A DNA stretch of 64,000 nucleotides from Phyllobacterium pellucidum (GTDB lineage Bacteria > Pseudomonadota > Alphaproteobacteria > Rhizobiales > Rhizobiaceae): the NCBI RefSeq assembly GCF_013327855.1, contig NZ_JABUMX010000002.1, positions 744,001 to 808,000 on the forward strand, read 5' to 3'. Below the pieces are notes generated by a model. It worked only from the letters and a program-made list of their open reading frames with translations. It did no database searches and was not told the origin of the DNA. Below, piece after piece: positions 63,958-64,000 of this stretch. Each line of letters opens with the position of its first letter. Position 1 is the stretch's first letter. A program made the translations under genes and the position numbers.

Positions 63958-64000
63958 TTCGACCTTTTAGCAGATTTGGGGCCATGCTTGGCATCTTCCG

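Overview
The window is chromosomal DNA of moderately high GC content from an alphaproteobacterium of the Rhizobiales. The evidence is a set of gene neighbourhoods: a LsrB/VtlR-type LysR regulator beside trxB, an LpcC/WadC-like core glycosyltransferase beside greA, separate carA and carB genes, a UvrB with about 140 extra N-terminal residues, and an MsrP. The Phyllobacteriaceae/Brucellaceae branch fits best; the species cannot be fixed from sequence alone. I see no rRNA, tRNA, CRISPR array, prophage or intact insertion sequence.

Bases 1-19,100 look like an accessory signalling and redox-stress island. Two related two-component modules flank it. The left one (minus strand) is a translationally coupled run of PAS kinase, FixJ-type regulator, receiver-only protein and second FixJ-type regulator. 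The right one (plus strand) is FixJ-type regulator, receiver-only protein and PAS kinase. Between them lie an SDR oxidoreductase, a Tat-exported alpha/beta hydrolase, an AhpD-like protein, a small acetyltransferase, two paralogous NAD(P)-binding proteins flanking a cupin and an MscS channel with a cyclic-nucleotide-binding-like domain, and an Rrf2 regulator with a clear operator. A DUF1254/DUF1214 exported protein and a transglutaminase-like protein close the island. Several repeats in its promoters are plausible regulator sites.

Bases 19,400-31,100 are mostly housekeeping: a YqeY protein, carA, an aldo/keto reductase, a DUF1348 protein with TetR, an MFS exporter, a divergent Lrp/racemase pair, a zinc metallopeptidase and carB. 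A terminator-like hairpin lies just before carB. Bases 31,100-39,100 hold two toxin-antitoxin modules (Phd/PIN and MazEF), an SbmA/BacA-type ABC protein with a degenerate nucleotide-binding domain, a cold-shock protein, a divergent ADH/LysR pair, a GST and an aspartate aminotransferase.

Bases 39,100-47,800 contain msrP, a strong small-RNA candidate of AbcR type on the minus strand (about 40,252 to 40,133), a DUF2380 protein, lsrB/vtlR, trxB, a TrkH transporter, an Lrp regulator and the greA-lpcC-GT25 operon. The sRNA candidate has a promoter, an anti-Shine-Dalgarno loop, a terminator and a LysR-type palindrome centred near -65. It lies close to lsrB/vtlR, whose family is known to control AbcR RNAs, so the locus may be a regulator-sRNA circuit.

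Bases 47,800-64,000 hold a PQQ-type sugar dehydrogenase, two drug/metabolite-type transporters, an extensin-like lipoprotein, LtrA, a VOC protein, an acyl-CoA thioesterase, an enolase-superfamily enzyme, a SemiSWEET, uvrB, a TetR/aldo-keto reductase/MFS cluster, a HerA-like ATPase and a HAD hydrolase. Across the window many convergent gene pairs end with touching or overlapping stop codons, leaving no room for a conventional terminator.
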